Positions 25,742 through 38,307 of a stretch of DNA of 64,000 nt are shown piece after piece. A program made the translations under genes and the position numbers. This stretch comes from Thuidium tamariscinum (lineage: Eukaryota > Streptophyta > Bryopsida > Hypnales > Thuidiaceae): assembly GCA_947034885.2 (NCBI GenBank), contig OX344749.2, positions 9,873,501 through 9,937,500 on the forward strand, written 5' to 3'. How positions within the stretch are numbered: the stretch's first letter is position 1; every line of letters begins with the position of its first letter. A model generated the notes under the pieces. It made no database searches, was not told the origin of the DNA, and saw only the letters and a program-made list of their open reading frames with translations.

Positions 25742-25750
25742 AAACCCTAA
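25742..25750 (+). promoter_or_regulatory. Telo box upstream of the NIFK-like gene
   Basis: AAACCCTAA lies about 310 bp before the start codon, next to a pyrimidine-rich leader (CCATCGTCTCTCCATCG). Telo boxes are common in plant promoters of ribosome-biogenesis and translation genes, which fits the nucleolar product downstream. A GCGG|GTAATT donor-like site near 25790 suggests a non-coding first exon and a 5'-UTR intron. Confidence 0.5.
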
Positions 25751-26057
25751 TTCCATCGTCTCTCCATCGCCACAGCTGAAGCGGGTAATTAGTTGCTCTG
25801 CTAGACTTCTTGCGGAATTTTTGAATTATCGACCGCGTCCCCTGTTTATTTCCAGGTGCTTTGATTTGCTTTCTGAGGTGCAGGGGTTTGGAAGAATTTG
25901 ATTGCTACTGGAATGCACGGATTTTTGTTTTGTTGAAAAAGTGGAAGTTTATTAGGTTTTGTTGTTATATGTATGCATATACTGTCTTGTCTCCTCCTGT
26001 TTTGTCTCCTCACATTTTGCTCTCCTTGTAGCCCTCGTCTTCCTTCCCGTTTTGGAC

Positions 26058-27985
26058 ATGTCGACCAAGCGGAAAATGGCGGAGGGGGCTTTCAAGAGGA
26101 AATCCTCGGAGGTCCTTGTCTCAGATCCCAAGCGGAAGCGTATTATTGTGGAGAACCAGCCGGATTCCGCCGTTCCCTTGGCGTCGAAGGCGAAGTCGGG
26201 CGATGTCGATATTGTGAAGGCCGCTTTTATGGTGAGATTCTAAAGAACTCTTTCTGGCAGAATTTTGGTTTGTTTCGATGGAGAGTGCCACACGTGCGTC
26301 CGTGTTTTTTTTACCTTTTGAGGTGTCGAAGGGAAAGTTGAATTAGTGAAGATAGCGCTAATTTTTTGGTTTTGTGGATGATTGTGGCGGATGAATAGCC
26401 TTTGGATACTTCAGCAGACCAGGAGCATGTGTTGAAACGGCGAAAGAAGAGCAAAGTGATTCCTGCCTCCAGGCTCACCGGGTTGGAGAAGTCGGCTGTT
26501 ATTTATGTTGGGCGAATTCCTCACGGATTTTACGAAGATCAGATGAGAAGTATGGGACCTTAAGTGATACATTTCAGATTCAGAATGTAAATGACTTTCG
26601 GGTTTCGGGTTTTAGGGTTCAGAGCAGATACTAAACCCTAAAGCTCTGGTATTTTTGGAGAAAGAATGTCGCCTCTAATTTGGGCAACTCTTTTGATTCA
26701 TTCGTTTTGACAGGTTTCTTCAGCCAATTTGGCGATATAAAGCGACTTCGTCTCTCTCGAAACAAGAAGGTCAGCTTTTGAATTCCTAATCATCTTGAAG
26801 ATTTAGGTGTCGTTTTGGGGTGTAGAGTTGACCCAGGCTTCCAAGTATGGTTCTGGTGGAGTGCATAAGGTCTTCTTCGGAGCAGAAGCAATTTAGTTTC
26901 ATCGGTTCACCGCACAAACATCTCCATTAATAAAGTTACTCCATCAATAGAGTTATTCTAGTTCTTTTTTGCAAATTCTGCACGTTATATAACTCATGCC
27001 TTTAGTTTTATGATCTTTCACATGTGCCAAAATGCTGGAGAAAAGTTCTTAACCGTTGTGTTTGTAGACAGGAAAATCGAAGCATTATACGTTCATAGAG
27101 TTCGACTCTCCCGAGGTAGGTTTTTGGCTTCACATGAGTTTCCTTATGAAATCGTGTAGGTGTAGTGAGACAACTCTGAGGATTACAAGTCAGCTGTATT
27201 CAACGGCATGCTTGTTAAATTCCTAGATCTATTGTTTGTATTCATGTCTTCCTTAAAATGCATGTAATTCCCATAACCATTTCATAATTTTACAACAATG
27301 CAGGTTGCACCTATTGTTGCTGAAGCTATGCATAACTATCTGCTATTCGAGTCGATGCTACAAGTGAAGGTCGTTCCGCTTGACAAGATCAATCCTAAAA
27401 TGTGGGTCGGAGCAAATAAGCCGTTCAGGACTATTAACTGGCAAAAGCTGGAACGTGATAGACATAATAGAGTAAGTGATAATGGAGTTTCTCGTGGTCT
27501 GAGCTACAGCTTAGATACTTATCTTATGACGGATTTGGTATTGCTCAGGAAAGGTTGGAGCAGTTGCTGAAGTACGTTGAAAGTTGTGGCATTTTTTGTG
27601 TTGGTGCTAAAGTTGTTTTGTGAAATCTTATTGCATTAGGTGAAGACCCTGAAGGAACAGTCACGTTATCTGGCATTATTAGTGAAGAAAGACCAAAAAC
27701 GAAGGAAGAAACTTCAAGCTGCTGGCATTGACTACAATTATCCAGAATTGGTATAAGCTTCACTTCCCTTCAGTTGGACCAGTGCATTGGGAAATTGAGA
27801 GTGCTGGACACGTCCCTCCATATTTGCTTATGGTAGAACTATGAAACTTGTGCCGTTGTTTGTCTGGAAACTGTAATTCCACTGGATGGTACATCTAATT
27901 GCTTTCAATGTGTTTGGGTTTTGTGCAGAAAGCCATCATTCCGCCTACATCTAAGAAAATTACTTTCAACGACAACGAGAAATAG
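26058..27985 (+). CDS. NIFK/Nop15-like nucleolar RNA-binding protein
   Basis: Exons: 26058-26231, 26399-26549, 26714-26769, 27068-27115, 27304-27471, 27549-about 27575, 27640-27750, 27929-27985, giving about 263 residues. The N-terminus is Lys/Arg-rich (nuclear/nucleolar type). One RRM spans about residues 85-165: RNP2 is IYVGRI, RNP1 is KSKHYTFIEF, preceded by FFSQFGDIKRLRLSRNKK, a very characteristic NIFK/Nop15 sequence. After it come MWVG and a basic helical tail with KKDQKRRKKL and GIDYNYPEL. Family members act in 60S ribosome maturation in the nucleolus; the plant gene is single-RRM like this one. The donor of exon 6 is uncertain: GTACGT at 27572 would break the frame with the next acceptor, GTTGAA at 27576 keeps it. 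All other junctions are clean GT..AG. Confidence 0.9.
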
Positions 27986-30887
27986 GTGTTACGAATCAGT
28001 GGGTGGTTGTAGTGTAGTAATTGACGATTGTCTAACATGGCGGAATGGGAGAGAACTAATCTTGTCAAGTGGCACACAACTCTCGTTTTCACCCGAGTGA
28101 GGACCAATCATTGTAATTCTAGCTTAGGCCTGACCTGCAGTTCACACTTGAGTTGGGCTTACAGAGGAACTTTTGCATGTGCTTTCCACGGTGCGTTAAC
28201 TATGCGCGACTGTCACGGTGTAGTATTACATCTGAAGATCAGACGCATGCAGTAAGTTATATGCTTCTGATACTTAGGTTTTGGAGTTGAGCTTTTACAG
28301 ATCTGGGCAACCTTGTATCAAAACAATCTGGGCAATCAATAGCAAGCATTTTCTAGATGCAGATATGAGAAAAGAGGGTCTTAGAAATCGTGTACTTTGG
28401 GTGTTCTATTCACACGATTGGTCAATCATGCGTCTTTCGTCATGAATGAATCATGAATAGGATATGTATTGTATTTACGGTGTGGGTATTGTTTCTTTCG
28501 GTGATCATCAGACAAATTTGACTGGTCTTCGTACTATTTTCAGTGTTTCGATGCTGTTGCTCGTGGAGTTCAACTAACTAGTTTGACTGGTTTGGGGATC
28601 TTAAGGAAGGCCCCCATCATAATTATTTTTAGTATAGAGCAGCTCCAATGCAGCATGTATACAGGCATGGGAATGGTGCAAATGGGGCTTAGAGCACTTC
28701 CAATGCAGCACGGAAACACACAGGAATTGCATTATGATGTGGGTACTATTGTAACATGCCCCAATGCAATTGGCATTGGTCACTCTTCATTCCTAGGTTT
28801 GTCACTCTTCATTCCTAGGTTTGTCACTTTCCATCTGTGACTTCGCATTTTGAGGAAATATGAAGAACCCAAGTGCTGGCACACACAATAATGAAAGTGA
28901 ACAATGTCATACCTTTTCAATGTGGATTTCCATACTAATAAATTCAAGCTCTTCTTTTTTGCATGAAAGATCTATATTTAATGTAGAATCTTTTCATTCT
29001 TTCTTTTTAGTATGTAGTGAAAGTGCATTTGGAGTTTGGATCGCCCACTTTACATTGGGGCATTTTTTTTCAAAAATTGTTGGAATGGAATGAAGTCTAC
29101 CTAGCTACCTCCACTTCTAAATTTGGATGCTTTGCTTGTTAAAATGTGCACATAAGAAGTGTTGTTATAATGAACTTGTGCATAAAACTCCAACCCAATC
29201 TAGTTGTTGCCAACCACATCTTCCAAATGTTGGCTTATGAGAAGCCTTAGTCAATATTTGGGCTCAATTTGTAAAGTCCAAAAGATCACACAGTAGGTTA
29301 GATTCTCTAAAAAATTAATGAAAGAAATGAAAGGTTGTCTTTATTGTTCTTGTATTGTTGTTGCATTGGGGATGCAATGGAAAGTGGCAAGTTGGCAAGA
29401 AGCCCAGCTTGCCTTGCCCTTGCTTTGCCTTCCTCTTGCTTTGGCAGTAGATCCTATTCAAATGCTCCTAGGTGCCTTTAGTAATGTCCACATTAGAGTT
29501 GCCATTAGAATTTAATAGGCACTCCATCCATCTCTCTAAAAACCTCCAAAATTGGCATATTGTAGTCTATGCCACTAAATTACTTCATTGATTTTGATTG
29601 CTCAGCAAGTGATCTAGAATTCACATGTATGAATATATCCACTCTCTTTGCTTTACATTCCTTGTTCAAGAATCAATGATCAAAATCAATAAATGAAACC
29701 TTTTCAGTGGTACATGTCCTATTTTCTAATTTGGAGTAGAAGTTATCCATTTACCTATGTATAGATGGGTCTAATAATTTTACAAACTGCCTCTTATTCC
29801 ATTCAAAGAATTTTGCATAATATTGAATATAGTTGGCATTTTTTGTCTTGTATAGTTATCACTCAATTTTTATGCAATCCCAAGCATGCATACAAAATTT
29901 CAATATCAAAAAAATCAAAATTTCATTTTTGGTGAATTACTTATTTTGATATTGTGGTTTCACATGATAGTTGATTGATAACATTGGAGATGAATTTCTT
30001 AAAACTGATTGCATAAATATATAGAAACATTCATATGCACATGTTTTATTCAACAAGCATCTCCAAACAAAATTTTAAAATTTTGTCTATTGAGATTTCA
30101 ATGTTGGAATAATAATATCCAAAATTTGTAAAATAGATCATTCTTTAGTTATAACTAGATTCTCGCAAAGTAGATTTACCATCATCATCAAATGTACAAT
30201 TGGCCTTTTCTTTGAAAGAATAAGAAGTTGGGGAAAGAAAAGAGTAGCCAATTAGTAGCCTTTCCCTATGAAGAAAGTGTGACACCCCTTTCGTGGTGTG
30301 CAGAGAATAAGAACGGAGAACGGAGAACGAGACTTACCTGCGCAAATATTGAAGCTCTGGAACGCAAATCCACTTGTTTTCAGTAGCTTCACCTCTTTCA
30401 ATCCTGCATGCTCGATCGCTACCAAGCTCCGAACCCTAAGTAAGCCCCAAGTCTTCTGGATTTGAGAAAATGAGCAGGAATTCCAATGCTTTTCGATGAA
30501 GGGACTAATGAAGAAGGCTGTACAGAGGAACGACACCAGCAACAACAGCACGAGAACATCTATTGTGGAATAACAGCGGCAACAAGAGTAGTGCAACGCG
30601 GCGAGGATCACTTGAGAGAAAAAACGTGAAATGGATTCTCGGGATGCAGAAAAATCGAAATGCGGCAGCTTCAATTACAAGGTGCACGCATTTTCAGTAC
30701 TGCTCTCTATCTTAACACGGATCGAAGGTGAAAACAGCAGGAAAGGCGAAGCGGCGAAGCGAAGCGGGGAAGCTTGAATTTTTTCCTGTGGTGGTCTTCG
30801 AAAGCTAATGGAACCCAAAACATTCCAGATCGGATGTTAATGAAGGAGTGCGATTTCTACAGGCAAAAACTCGCAAGCAGGGTTTAA
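27986..30887. other. Spacer between the NIFK-like gene and the next coding segment
   Basis: The first few hundred bases are probably 3' UTR. At 28779-28822 a 22-bp unit is repeated perfectly in tandem. Between 28640 and 29400 the phrase (A)GAGCA.CTCCAATGCA and TTGCATTGGGG occur in several orientations, suggesting an old MITE, but I could not fix its ends. A minus-strand frame at 30252-30674 has a hydrophobic stretch but no recognisable family or splice context; not called. Confidence 0.4.
28779..28822 (+). repeat. Perfect 22-bp tandem duplication
   Basis: Unit starting GTCACTCTTCATTCCTAGG occurs twice without mismatch, followed by the first six bases of a third copy. Confidence 0.9.
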
Positions 30888-31389
30888 ATGCCTCCCAGCC
30901 GATCACTGCTCCATCCTGGTTTGGGTCGTTGGAGTCGGAGTGAGAGTTGTCGAAATCCGAGAGGCTGGCAGCCCGGGAGCGAAAATTGTATGTGGAAGGT
31001 GTGCAGGTATAAAGATGCAATGCGAGGGGTTGGTGCAGAGATAATTCGGGGTGACGCCCCTGGTGTGTGGAATTCTCGGGCCCGGCAAGAGCCTCGGCAG
31101 TGGTTTTCCTGTTTCTGTTTCTTTTCTGCAGGGGCCCTGAGAGGAACCATACCCAAAGAATCAGAGGGTTTTGACAGAAATGGATTACTGCTCCTGGGTC
31201 CTGAAGAAAACACACGTCAGAAACAAACGAAGACTGGTAAAAAATCCATGAAGACATTGTCAAAGTTACGAACAGATCCATTACACCGAGGAATGGAGGA
31301 TGTGGGTCTCTTTCTCCTAAACGAATTGCCCCACGGGCAGCATGTATTGGACTTACATTATTACTAGGGACAACGTAGGGCCTGTTCAT

Positions 31390-31700
31390 GAAGACTATTC
31401 TTCGTCTTAATAAGGGCCTGTGCGAAAATCATAGACGTTGACCCTCGTGTAGTGCACCTTGCAATTTTGAACGTGGAGAAAGGTATCATTGAAGCAGAAA
31501 AAAAAGTTTTGAAGTTCCTGGCCCTGCAGAAAGGTATATCTTTACGTCATGCTACGCATGTCTCGGAACAGATGGAGGAGGTTCCCGATGTTAAATTACC
31601 CGTGGATTTCATTGCCAGGAGAGATCTGACCAAACCTGGCGGAGGGTTTCGGACAATTTACTTGGAAAGCACGGTGAATACCAAAGGATGTCTAAACTGA
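31390..31700 (+). CDS. Unidentified coding segment, possible last exon or pseudogene
   Basis: A frame ending with TGA at 31698-31700 has protein-like composition: IIDVDPRVVHLA, then EAEKKVLKFLALQ, EVPDVKLPVDF, TKPGGGFRTIYLE. The ending is loosely reminiscent of plastid-lipid-associated (fibrillin/PAP) proteins, whose C-termini have a ..YLD..RISRG motif, but the motif here is broken off after FRTIYLE. No clear upstream exon was joined; a possible acceptor CTGCAG and an open frame lie at 31131-31240. It could be a truncated gene copy. It lies tail-to-tail with the methylesterase gene. Confidence 0.3.
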
Positions 31701-32075
31701 ATACGAATTCAAGATGGTTTGCAGCTTGAGACTCATCCACGACCTTTCCAGACATAACAATGCTTTCATTTATCAAATGCCAATGGTTGGCTGCAATTTG
31801 CTGGTCCCAATTCTTCATTTCTTGCAAAACTATGAGGTGCAAGGATCCCAAAGCGTGGGATAATATCCCCTCTTCATGATTAATCTACAGGCATTCACTC
31901 AGGCAGAATGCAAATCCTGTGACCATGGGTCACACAGCAACTCTAAATGAAACTGGAGGTCTGCCTGCTCCAAGTTCGAAGTCGCTTGTGTACGCTCATT
32001 AGGCATTATTGTATCTTCATGATCTACGTGCATTCCAAGGGAATGCACAATCTCGATCAGCGAAAAGAAGGGATC

Positions 32076-35000
32076 CTAACTATTCTTTGGACCGATCATG
32101 GCGATGTCAAGTAAGAGTTTATGTAGAGACTGAGGCTTAGAAAAGAAAGGAGAGTGATCGCTGCCTCTCAATGAAAAGACCTGTTCTGGAGGGTTCTGGT
32201 TGATGATATTCCGTTGCAAATCTGGTGGTAATGCTTGGTCCTCTGTTGTTTCGATGTAAAAACGCCGCACGCTTCCGTAATTCTCGTCAGTCAACTCGAT
32301 CTTCTCCATCGCTGGTGAAAAAGGAATGGGCCTCATGGACACCATTGCCAGGGCTACATCCTGCATGACACTCGCAATGAGTTACGTGAGGACCCAAGAG
32401 AGATAGACAGACTTCATCACTTTTCGAATAACACATACTATTTCACCTCTAAAGGCAGCTTCCAAGGAACAGTCCTTTTAAACAGCTTCAAGGAAGGTAA
32501 CAAGATGTACCAATAGAATGCAGAACTCACACTCAACATTCTTGAGCTATAGAAATACGTTTTCTGGAAGTTCCTATGATCAACTATTAGCTTTTAAAGT
32601 GGACTTTCTATTTCTAATATTGGGCACTTACTGTACTGCAATTTGGCTGTATAAATCCTTCAATTCTGCAGCATAGGTCCAGTGACAGCAGAAAAAGAAT
32701 GCACAAAAGTATAACCGTATTTAAATTACCTTAGCAGGGCTAAAATTGAAAAATAAATCTTTGATTAAAGTTCTGTCAAGTTCCACAGCTGTAGGTGCGC
32801 TGGAAGCACCATTTCCGTATAAGAATTTCTGCGCCTTCGGCATCAAGTCGTCTTCGCTCTTTTCCTGCTTGCATTTCAAACTCAGTTAAAGCTAATCACT
32901 ACTTGATTAACAATGCACGCAATACCATTGCTAGACTGCCCAAGAGTCGAAAGACAAGCAGCAGCATCACACCAAACGATATGAGCCTACCTAAAAGGCA
33001 TGTCATGGAATTTGCGCTGATAGCTTGTCAGCGCAAATAACATCTACGAAAGATTTGCTCAAGCTCGTTCGGATCTCTATAATAGACGTAATACGAAAAT
33101 TAGTGAAACTCAAATTACCTGCCGCACAAACACATCAAACGCTCGTTGGCCATTGGATACCATGGCTGCAGCCACAAAGATGGCTTTGGATACTTTACCG
33201 GGAAAGCACTCCATTGCATAAGATATACACGCGCCCCCAATGTTGTGTGCTACTAGTATTACCTGCATTATTGAAGCCACTGTGAGGTGACAAGATTCAA
33301 TATAGTGACATGCATTTCCTATGCTAACAGTGACTACTCTGGCTTCACATGCTGCCTCTAGATCCTTGATAACTAAACTAAAACTAGAAAGTACACTTTG
33401 GAGGCTCGTATCCAATTACAGTCATTCAAAAAACAAATTTCAATATGGTTAAAACATGTAGAGCATGGTTTATTCTTTCCATTGGTATATATTTGCCGCT
33501 TTCTTTAAAAGCTCCCTAACGATTCACCTAAAGATCTGGAAGCCACCCTCTATGACCATTTCAGGAACATACCTTCTCATCAGGTCCCAACTTTTCTAAG
33601 AAGTCCGTAAGCGGCTTCACGTAGACTTCCAGGCTGTTGATCTGATTTGGATCTGTGGAGTCAATCCCCGACCCCTTCAAGTCAATGGCCGTCGCCACTA
33701 ACCCAGACTCCTCAAGTAACGCTATGGACTTGTACCAGCACCACGCTCCGAGGCCCCCTCCGTGAACCAGTACAAAATGCTTGGTTTCTATACTCGCTTT
33801 CGTAACTCCCTCCTGTGATCCAGACAGACGACATTTTACATCTACATAAAATCCTTGCAAAGGTATGATAACTGTTGGGTACCATCCAAACTAGCAGTTT
33901 TAGAATGAGATTCGCACTGTTATAAAATAGTGGACACATGAAACAAAAACAAATGCAGAATACATGCATCATTCTCGACATTATAAAAACAGAATTGACA
34001 AATTCGCTTCATTGAGCTCCGTTCCACGCTTCCACTCCATCTGTTACAACTACTGAATTCTCTAACGTGCAAATACCAATGAGAGTGTGACCGGAGCTAA
34101 TCCAACACGACCTAGTAATGCCAGAAGGGAGTACTCCCAATTAGAGGCGTCATCAAATCCAGGCCACATCCACAACCTAAACTCATGATCTCAGCACTTG
34201 GAAATGTAGCTTATAGATAGCTAAAGAGTCCAATTCAATCACTAAGAATCGTCTCTTTCATGCAACATGGGGTTAAATGTGGATACTAGACACAAAGCTT
34301 ACCCATCCCCAATTACACCCATTCCCGATTACCGTTCGAAACAAAACAACCAAAAGCAACATTTCCTTCAGGCGACACGGTAAAAAGGACGCCTATCGTC
34401 AAAAAGTCTCTCCAAATTTTGAAGCCCTATAATGGACCCTCCTCTTCTCTTTACGGTGTTGCCCAAAAGTAGGGAAAGACACCCATGATCGACAAATGCA
34501 TGGATTGAAGAAGCGGCAGAAAAAAGAACTGAAACGAGGACATCGTCTAGCAAGATGGTGTTAGTTAGATGTGCTCTAGAACCTACAGTCAGCGGAGGTT
34601 GAGCAATTGTCTGTGTGCAGAGGAACCGAACTTGTAGTCATATAGAAGAGAAATACACCCGTGCGATGACAAAAAAAAAAGGATGGATTGAAGAAGCGGC
34701 AGAGAAAAGAATGTCAGAGAGGACCTCGTCTCTAGTTTTCAAGCATCAGGGGGGTAGATGTGCTCTAGAACCGACAGCGGAGGTTGAGCTGAGCAATTAA
34801 TTCAGAGAGCAATTGTGTGGCCGAGTAAGCAATTGAATGCAGAGGAAAAACCGCCCATGGAGCCAAAAGAAGGCCAAAATACCCGTGTGATGACAAATGC
34901 ATGGATTGAAGAAACGGCAGAAAAAAGAATTTCAGAGAGGACATCATCTCTTTCAAGCAAGCAACATGAGGTTCGATGTGAGGTACAGAACCTACAGCGG

Positions 35001-35404
35001 AGGTTCGGCAATTGGTGTGAAAAGAAGAGAAATTGCGTGGAAAAGGAAAAACCGACCTTGGCGCCATTATTCAGCAGCTGTCGCGGATCCAGCAGTAAGT
35101 CGTCGATATGTCGGGCGCGAGTGCTGGCGCTTCTCTTAAACTCTTCCCGTCCCGCCCCACCCGACTTCCCCGAGTAGCTCTTCCGGGGCGGCATCATCCC
35201 CCCGGAAGACTCTCGATGCGACATGCTGCGCTCGAATCGCAGCTGCGCCTTGTGCTGCTGCTGGAGCGCCAGCGCCAAAGCCTGCTGCTCGATCACCCCG
35301 TTCTCCCAGTCGCCGCGCTTGCGCAACCCGCCGCCCAACACACGCGAAGACTTCTTCTTCTTGTGTGAATCCGCGCCCCACAAACACCCCATCTGATTCC
35401 CCAT
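32076..35404 (-). CDS. MES11-15-type methylesterase, catalytic Ser replaced by Asn
   Basis: Exons on the minus strand: 35404-35057, 33812-33573, 33262-33119, 32864-32730, 32360-32076; all phase 0, 383 residues. The N-terminal 116 residues match the chloroplast-type extension of plant methylesterases 11-15 (MGNQMGC start, FKRSASTR, DDLLLDP). The hydrolase domain has HGGGLGAWCW (oxyanion, about 133), IDLKGSG, VKPLTDFLE, acid in ETTEDQALP (Asp about 330) and His in GSDHSPFF (about 358). The nucleophile elbow reads VAHNIGGACIS: residue 203 is Asn where esterases have Ser and several Arabidopsis MES11-15 members reportedly have Asp. So ordinary ester hydrolysis is doubtful; a binding, receptor-like or altered catalytic role is possible. 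The minus-strand leader before 35404 is CT/GA-rich. Family identity is certain; function is inference. Confidence 0.92.
34481..35015 (+). repeat. Three imperfect tandem repeats in methylesterase intron 1
   Basis: Copies at about 34481-34609, 34654-34798 and 34881-35015 share ATGACAAATGCATGGATTGA, GCGGCAGA(A)AAAAGAA, TCAGAGAGGAC and ACAGCGGAGGTT. Spacings are about 173 and 227 bp. Short open frames cross the copies on both strands, but differences do not look like coding conservation. They may come from duplication of a 5' intronic regulatory or exonic segment. Confidence 0.75.
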
Positions 35405-36362
35405 CGGAGCTCTCTAGCTCGCTCTCTCTTCCTCTCTCTCTCTCTCAACCCTAGAGTCTCCTTGGTCAATCAGCCAAGCTCACCTCCCATCAAAAATCAA
35501 GCGCCGTGGAATGCCCCTGCACTGGGCATTGCGAGGTGGCCGAGAGCTCAACCTAATTATCTACAATGCACACGAAGAACACACGAAGGAAAAGAAGAAA
35601 AGAAGAAAAAAATGTGATTGAAGGCGAGGACCGAGGAAGAAGAGAGTCAGGAGGAGGACAGGAGCTGGGCCATTCCGTCCGCCATAGCCACCAGATAACA
35701 GCAAGCATCGATGCAGTATGATTCTAGCGCACACCCGTAGTCTTCCTAGAGCAATGATATTTAGCGTTACCTACACTAATTGATTAAAAATGTCATAAGT
35801 TTTGGATGTACGTGCAATGATGAATATTTTAACCCAAAATCATAGCTATCCATACTGCATCACCCTATGTGTATGTGAAGGTCAGACTTGACATAACTTA
35901 AATTATGTAAGTTTTGTTCTTAAAAAAGAAAGTATTGTTTGTCATCTTGCAAATGGTGTGTAGTGAGATGGGCATCAAAATCTCATGTGGAAATCCAATG
36001 ATGGTACGTGCTTATAAAATCAAACTTTCGTGCATGGCATTCAAAGTAGAGGATCTTTTATAAATATAGTTGTCTTAAACATTTGTGGAGGGTACAAATT
36101 TTACAAAAGTGTTTTTAGATCAAGTTATATAGATAATACTAAATGTCACTACTAGTGTAGTAAGTGTAAAATATTTAGCCTTGTTCTTTTCATTGGTGGA
36201 AAAAATCAACCTATTGAAGGAGTATTATGTTATTTGTTTTTTTATATATTAAATTAAAGATTCCTTAGATGGAAAAATTTATCAATTTTTTATGTACAAT
36301 ATTTTTTAAGAAGTAATAGAATTATTATACCTCCATATGTATATTTTTTTTACCTCATTCAC

Positions 36363-36386
36363 ATATATATATATATATATATATAA
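36363..36386. repeat. (AT)n microsatellite
   Basis: About 12 alternating AT/TA units in an AT-rich spacer. A second, shorter run lies near 53116-53136. Confidence 0.9.
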
Positions 36387-37084
36387 TTTATTTATTTTTT
36401 TCAAATATGCTATATTACAATTGATATGGGATATTGTATCTCCTAATTCGTTTCCCATATATGCACCATTATCTCTCATCATATCAATATTTTATGTAAC
36501 ACATGCATTTATATTTTATATATCATATCTGCATGTATTTTATTTATATTCCATATATCATACTCATAGCAAAGTTTCTTGGATTTTTGTTCCAATGGAT
36601 GGATAGACAAATTGGATGTTCAATTATTTACTTTTTATTTGCAGGGGTGATTAATTAATTGACAAGATTTCTATATGTTCCTTTTCAAGGAACAATGGTT
36701 GAATGTTATATAATATAGTTGTAAGGGGGTTACAAGATATAATGGGTGGTTGTTTGGAGCGGTAGTGGTTGAGTCGAATGACTATACAAAATAGTCAAGA
36801 GTTAGATTGTCCCTCACTGATATTTGAGATTTGATACTATATGAATGTATACTATTTTTGTAGAAAACTAGACTACTTTTGAACTAGTTATTGTTGTAAG
36901 GTAATTGCATCCATAACCATTATTACACCTATAACTCGTAAGTAGAGTGCCCTTAAATTGTCTTTAAGAGTACCTTGAAACTATCACTCATTCTTAATTT
37001 TGATTGGTAAACTTTGAATTTTTAAAATTTTGTTGCGAGAATCAAGGTAGATTTATTAGAGTGCGGTATAGGGTGCCCTAGTCA

Positions 37085-37260
37085 ATTCTACTTTGAAAAT
37101 TCATAGAAATTAAATGCCTCATCCAAAAATTCTCTCTATATATATTTTAAGTTATGATTTTCAGTTGCTAATACTGTTAAAAAAAATTCTAGAAAAAGAG
37201 ACCTTTAACTCTACTAAATTGCTTATTTTGATGGTTATAGGTATTCCTAAGAAAGGAGGT
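37085..37260 (+). repeat. Divergent relative of dispersed repeat E
   Basis: CTTTGAAAATTCATAGAAATTA, then ATGATTTTCAGTTGCTAATACT and TCTAGAAAAAGAGACC follow the same order as the corresponding blocks in 11148-11280, with many substitutions. Same direction as the copy at 10917. Confidence 0.5.
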
Positions 37261-38056
37261 CTATAAATCGACCATCTAAGGGTTGGAACACAATTTTTGG
37301 CAGGTCAAACATCTTGAAGTATTTTCTGATGAATTTTTCTTGAAAGACATGTTGAATAGGCATCTAACCCAAGGCGTTTCATATTTTTTGAAGCTCTGTA
37401 AAATTAGTTATGAATTTCTAAAGTCAATATGGCATAGGGCTCCAAATCTGCCCACCCCCTCAAATGTTCACTATTTGTACATTACTGTAAAAATCAAAAA
37501 GCATCATATACCAAAAATATTCATTTAAGAAGGTTAGCGGTTTTCGAGCCTGAGCGATTTTTGAGCCTCCTCCCTTACTTTAGTTGGTACTCATAAATCT
37601 CCATGTGTTCAAATTGAAGTATCTATAGAAATATATGTCGACTTCGGTGGCCTGTAGAGTAACTTTTGGAAGGTAAGGCGACCTAATTGTTAAGGCACAC
37701 TAATAATTCACTATTTTGTGTAGGTGTTGGGGGATGCAGTGCCCGGGTGTTATTATGGGATTCAGTGGCTGGGTAAGTTAAAGAGGAATTGGAGTGGGAT
37801 CTGCTGATCCGTCTGCCAACACGGCATTTCGGAGGAGTTTTATGGAATGGAATAAATTAAATTGGTCGTCAGTTGCCAGCCAGCATTGAGGGAGCAACTG
37901 AAGGTCCTCTGCCATTCCGTTCCATTATTGCTGATGTGGCAGTTGGGGGGAACTAAAGCATCTTCTTCCGGTCCCTTGACAAGTGTCTCCTCCCCATTGG
38001 ACACATGGACTCTTCGTGGGGGCTTTTAGGGTTTCTGTGGAACCTGAACCTGGAAT

Positions 38057-38098
38057 GAGTGAGTGATGAGTGAGTGATGAGTGAGTGATGAGTGTGAC
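38057..38098 (+). repeat. 11-bp tandem repeat
   Basis: GAGTGAGTGAT occurs three times followed by a partial fourth unit GAGTGTGA. Confidence 0.9.
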
Positions 38099-38155
38099 TA
38101 AGATAGTTTACAAAACAATTCTTTCTGGCTTGGTGAAATTGGGTACCGGTTTACC

Positions 38156-38300
38156 TTGAAGCAGTGATCTCAGAACAGATTCAGGGTTTTTAGTCAAATG
38201 TTCATTTTTGGAAGATTTTTAAAAATTTATAGAAAGGGCATGAAAAGATTAAGTAGAAAATGAGCGAAATTTAGCCAGTTTTGGAATCACTGCCTTGAAG
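38156..38300 (-). repeat. Dispersed repeat F, copy 2
   Basis: Reverse-complement match of 566-712. It abuts repeat E copy 2 at 38308, whereas the other copies of E and F are 10 kb apart, so the two units can occur alone or joined. Confidence 0.7.
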
Positions 38301-38307
38301 TGCTTAC

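Noticed and set aside
30252..30674. 140-codon minus-strand ORF with hydrophobic segment
   Set aside because: Cys/Phe/Leu-rich, no homology recognised, no partner exons.
30888..31367. 159-codon + strand ORF upstream of the 31390 fragment
   Set aside because: Could hold an exon at 31131-31240 after CTGCAG, but I could not join it to the fragment in phase, and the rest looks like leader sequence.
34615..35177. Frames crossing the intron repeats (WIEE.AEKR..SERTSSL)
   Set aside because: Similar peptides arise because the DNA is repeated; they lie inside the methylesterase intron on the other strand and have no family.
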